A DNA stretch of 7,029 bases. It comes from Chloroflexota bacterium. GTDB taxonomy: Bacteria; Chloroflexota; Anaerolineae; B4-G1. The stretch is taken from the NCBI GenBank assembly GCA_011046405.1, contig DSAR01000063.1, positions 1 to 7,029 of the forward strand, in the 5' to 3' direction. Below the pieces are notes generated by a model. The model was not told where the DNA came from, did no database searches, and saw only the letters and a program-made list of their open reading frames with translations. The position numbers and the translations under genes are program-made. This document shows, piece by piece, positions 6,614 to 7,029 of this stretch (position 1 is its first letter; every line of letters begins with the position of its first letter).

Positions 6614-6694
6614 ACCTTGCGAAGGTTAGCGGGCATGTCCGCTGGCGAGGATTTATCGTGTCAAAAGAGCCATCTGGAACCTTCGCAAGGTTCC
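6614..6694. repeat. Pair of mutually complementary short palindromes flanking a third hairpin
   Basis: ACCTTGCGAAGGTT (6614-6627) is the exact reverse complement of 6678-6691. Each copy is also nearly self-complementary; the second, GGAACCTTCGCAAGGTTCC (6676-6694), has perfect 8-bp arms and a 3-base loop. Directly after the first copy, AGCGGGCATGTCCGCT (6628-6643) forms another near-palindrome around CATG. The whole can fold as three small hairpins or as one long stem with the pair as its base. Confidence 0.75.
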
Positions 6695-6716
6695 GCACTC
6701 AAATGAAATCTGGGCG

Positions 6717-6824
6717 TATCTTCTCAATAAACCGGGGGCTTGTTCGTAGGTAGGCGCTTCAGCGCCCCTAAAAGCGCACTACGAACAGATTCACCCCAAG
6801 TTATTGAAAAGATGCATCTGGACC
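6717..6824. repeat. Unit A of a tandem pair with shared inverted ends and its own hairpin core
   Basis: A 108-bp unit. The left end ATCTTCTCAATAAACCGGGG (6718-6737) and the right end at 6794-6813 are imperfect inverted repeats (16 of 20 matching). The right end continues through GCATCTGGACC to 6824. The core holds a 9-bp stem, TGTTCGTAG (6741-6749) with CTACGAACA (6779-6787). Inside it GGCGCT (6753-6758) pairs with AGCGCC (6761-6766); GCGCTT (6754-6759) can instead pair with AAGCGC (6772-6777). It abuts unit B without any gap. No ORF is present. Confidence 0.8.
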
Positions 6825-6942
6825 TATCATCTCAATAAACCGGGGCAAACTCGCTCGGGCCGGTCTCCTGACCGTGCCCGCTGTGGCTCGGTCGGGAGAC
6901 CGGCCACAGCTCCCCAAGTTAGTGAAAAGATACATCTGGACC
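6825..6942. repeat. Unit B of the tandem pair, same ends but a different GC-rich twin-hairpin core
   Basis: A 118-bp unit. Its first 21 bases (6825-6845) match the start of unit A with one mismatch, and its last 31 bases (6912-6942) match the end of unit A with two mismatches. The interior is unrelated to unit A. It has a 17-bp stem, 6858-6874 with 6889-6905 (one T/G wobble), around a 14-base loop. Alternatively it forms two adjacent hairpins, 6856-6880 and 6880-6910, each with a 4-base loop and a single bulged T. Confidence 0.8.
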
Positions 6943-6960
6943 TTGAGTAGTTCGCAGTCG

Positions 6961-7029
6961 TTACTCCAGGAGGTCGTCTATATCGTACAAAAGATCTACT
7001 TGGTCATTGATCTCGTCTGGATCGAAAGC
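6961..7029 (-). CDS. C-terminal end of an unidentified protein, cut by the window edge
   Basis: On the minus strand one frame stays open from the right edge to a TAA at 6961-6963. It encodes 22 residues beginning AFDPDEINDQ and ending YDIDDLLE. The tail is strongly acidic, with nine Asp/Glu and no basic residue. The other two minus frames have stops within this stretch. This is consistent with the end of a real gene transcribed towards xdhC, but it is too short for a family call. It need not be co-transcribed with xdhC, because about 515 bp of repeats separate the two. Confidence 0.45.
   Translation of the reverse strand, partial: AFDPDEINDQVDLLYDIDDLLE

Larger units (their letters stand above)
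6446..6960. other. Gene-poor intergenic block made mostly of palindromic repeats
   Basis: About 515 bp lie between the xdhC start and the stop of the next minus-strand gene. No convincing gene is present. The region is visibly less GC-rich than the flanking genes and contains at least four hairpin-forming modules, listed separately. The xdhC promoter must lie here or further right. TTGACC (6500-6505, minus strand) is the only -35-like hexamer I noticed close to the gene, and it lacks a matching -10 element. Confidence 0.7.

Noticed and set aside
6453..6698. Minus-strand 81-codon open frame in the intergenic block
   Set aside because: It runs straight through the 6512-6575 palindrome and the paired short palindromes. 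Its NCTNYHEKP and DNSCNSW-like residues are what that repeat family gives when translated, and no good ribosome binding site was noticed.
6717..6942. CRISPR array
   Set aside because: Only two units are present, each with its own inverted ends and hairpin core; there are no regular repeats with unique spacers of similar size and no cas genes.

Overview
The window is GC-rich bacterial DNA holding five complete protein-coding genes, the tail of a sixth, and about 0.5 kb of dense repeats. Several traits suggest a Chloroflexota (Anaerolineae-like) genome, probably an environmental one. They are Thr/Pro-rich linkers in two membrane or secreted proteins, an M23 peptidase with three SH3-like domains, a two-domain XdhC, and many dispersed palindromes. 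This assignment is inference; there is no rRNA or other marker gene.

Left third, + strand: an octamer-periodic repeat (1-48) runs to the ribosome binding site of a PrsW-type intramembrane protease (60-1424). A second, shorter octamer array (1441-1464) precedes a small exported protein that may have a lipid-binding TULIP-like fold (1480-2058). The two look like a membrane/envelope pair. They converge on the minus-strand genes, with only 9 bp between stop codons (2058 and 2068) and no visible terminator.

Middle and right, minus strand, read from right to left: xdhC-like gene (6445 to 5390), a lipoprotein with Ca-loop repeats and a TPR-like segment (5390 to 3312), then an M23 peptidase with three SH3-like domains but no signal peptide (3276 to 2068). 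The first two overlap by one base (TGATG) and the last two are 35 bp apart, so the three are probably one operon. XdhC delivers sulfurated molybdenum cofactor to molybdo-hydroxylases, but no such enzyme is in the window.

Right end: 6446-6960 carries no convincing gene. It holds a 19-bp-arm palindrome, a pair of mutually complementary short palindromes, and two directly abutting 108- and 118-bp units. These units share their ends (imperfect terminal inverted repeats) but carry completely different hairpin cores; a decayed third right end lies just upstream. This modular repeat block is the most unusual part of the window. A 22-codon acidic C-terminal tail of another minus-strand gene (6961-7029) enters from the right edge.
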